Source: Clostridia bacterium | GTDB taxonomy: Bacteria > Bacillota_A > Clostridia > Christensenellales > Aristaeellaceae | Reading direction: 5' to 3' | Assembly (NCBI GenBank): GCA_017530275.1 | Contig: JAFXMP010000224.1 | Location: forward strand, 1-6,606 | Length of the DNA: 6,606 nt | Shown: positions 6,293 to 6,606 of the stretch, piece after piece | Numbering within the stretch: position 1 is the stretch's first letter | How the letters are laid out: the number at the start of each line of letters is the position of its first letter | Notes under the pieces: model-generated | Database searches by the model: none | Told to the model about the DNA's origin: nothing | What the model saw: only the letters and a program-made list of their open reading frames with translations | Made by a program: the position numbers and the translations under genes

Positions 6293-6351
6293 GTCTTTTG
6301 TGTCTCTGTTCAAAATATGGGAAGCGGGCGGACAAAAAGCAGGAAGCAGTT

Positions 6352-6364
6352 CCAAATGATTTGG
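6352..6364. promoter_or_regulatory. 13-base perfect palindrome upstream of the MATE gene
   Basis: CCAAATGATTTGG is a perfect inverted repeat of six bases around one central G, directly followed by CATAAAAT (6365-6372), which could be a loose -10 element. The symmetric shape suits a dimeric repressor such as a MarR or TetR type more than AraC. The function is inferred only from symmetry and position. Confidence 0.4.
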
Positions 6365-6375
6365 CATAAAATGAA

Positions 6376-6387
6376 CTGGTAAACCAG
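6376..6387. promoter_or_regulatory. 12-base inverted repeat in the MATE leader
   Basis: CTGGT and ACCAG are separated by AA, ending 5 bases before the GGAGAGG ribosome binding site (6393-6399). It may be a second operator, with its centre about 23.5 bases, a little over two helical turns, from the palindrome at 6352-6364. Alternatively it is a small RNA hairpin near the RBS; the 2-base loop makes that less likely. Confidence 0.35.
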
Positions 6388-6406
6388 CATGCGGAGAGGT
6401 GTAAGG

Positions 6407-6606
6407 ATGAGCATTCGTGGATGGATCCATCCGGCGAAAGGGAGACTGCTTCTGCACCGGAGCAGCGAAAGAAACGCCGCCCGCGGCATAACCATGAACA
6501 TGACGGAGGGAAGACCTCTCAGGCTTCTCTCCGTGTTTGCGCTGCCGCTGCTCATCGGAAACTTCTTTCAGCAAGCGTACAACTTAGCGGATTCCGTGCT
6601 CGTCGG
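6407..6606 (+). CDS. MATE-family efflux transporter, N-terminal part (cut by the window end)
   Basis: Only the first 66 codons are present. From residue 30 the protein reads MNMTEGRPLRLLSVFALP and then LLIGNFFQQAYNLADSVLVG, the classic start and first membrane helix of MepA/NorM-like MATE exporters, which expel cationic drugs or metabolites using Na+ or H+ gradients. The ATG at 6407 has a good SD, GGAGAGG (6393-6399), 7 bases upstream, but adds a 29-residue basic leader (MSIRGWIHPAKGRLLLHRSS and onward) that most family members lack. The alternative ATGs at 6494 and 6500 match the usual protein start but have no clear SD. It is transcribed away from the AraC regulator. Whether it belongs functionally to the operon is not known. 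Confidence 0.82.
   Translation, partial: MSIRGWIHPAKGRLLLHRSSERNAARGITMNMTEGRPLRLLSVFALPLLIGNFFQQAYNLADSVLV

Noticed and set aside
1..6606. CRISPR arrays, tRNA/rRNA genes, insertion-sequence ends, riboswitches
   Set aside because: I looked for regularly spaced repeats, tRNA-like cloverleaf segments, long terminal inverted repeats and long leaders, and saw none. The longest confident intergenic leader is 178 bases and is shared by two divergent promoters.

Overview
The window looks like chromosomal DNA of a GC-rich, low-to-mid-GC-phylum Firmicute, most likely a gut or rumen clostridium. The evidence is strong AGGAGG-type ribosome binding sites before every gene, mixed ATG/GTG/TTG starts, an intracellular carbohydrate enzyme next to an AraC-type regulator, and a MepA/NorM-like MATE pump. 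The lineage is an inference from gene style; there is no rRNA or marker gene here.

Nearly everything lies in one minus-strand gene cluster read from about 6290 down to the left edge. The order is an AraC-family regulator (6228-5368), an SDR oxidoreductase with a TTG start (5322-4606), a second SDR (4544-3798), a YqhD/butanol-dehydrogenase-type metal-dependent alcohol dehydrogenase (3725-2544), an AEC-family membrane transporter (2510-1578) and a divergent GH10 glycoside hydrolase (1560-340). Gaps are 17-72 bases, each with its own Shine-Dalgarno site, and no convincing terminator lies between genes, so one transcript is plausible. A good promoter (TTGACT, 17 bases, TTTAAT) precedes the regulator. 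A direct repeat spaced 11 bases lies in its spacer and could be a self-regulation site.

After the GH10 gene comes an AT-richer stretch (1-339). A ribosome binding site and ATG there open into a reading frame that seems broken by a frameshift and five TAA codons. It may be a decayed gene, but it cannot be identified.

On the right, a divergent 178-base intergenic region with two short palindromes leads to the start of a MATE-family efflux gene, cut by the window end.

Working model (inference): the regulator senses a plant-polymer-derived sugar or glycoside, the GH10 enzyme cleaves it in the cytoplasm, the three oxidoreductases interconvert carbonyl and alcohol groups on a released product, and the AEC carrier moves an organic anion or product across the membrane. 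The substrate cannot be read from the sequence.
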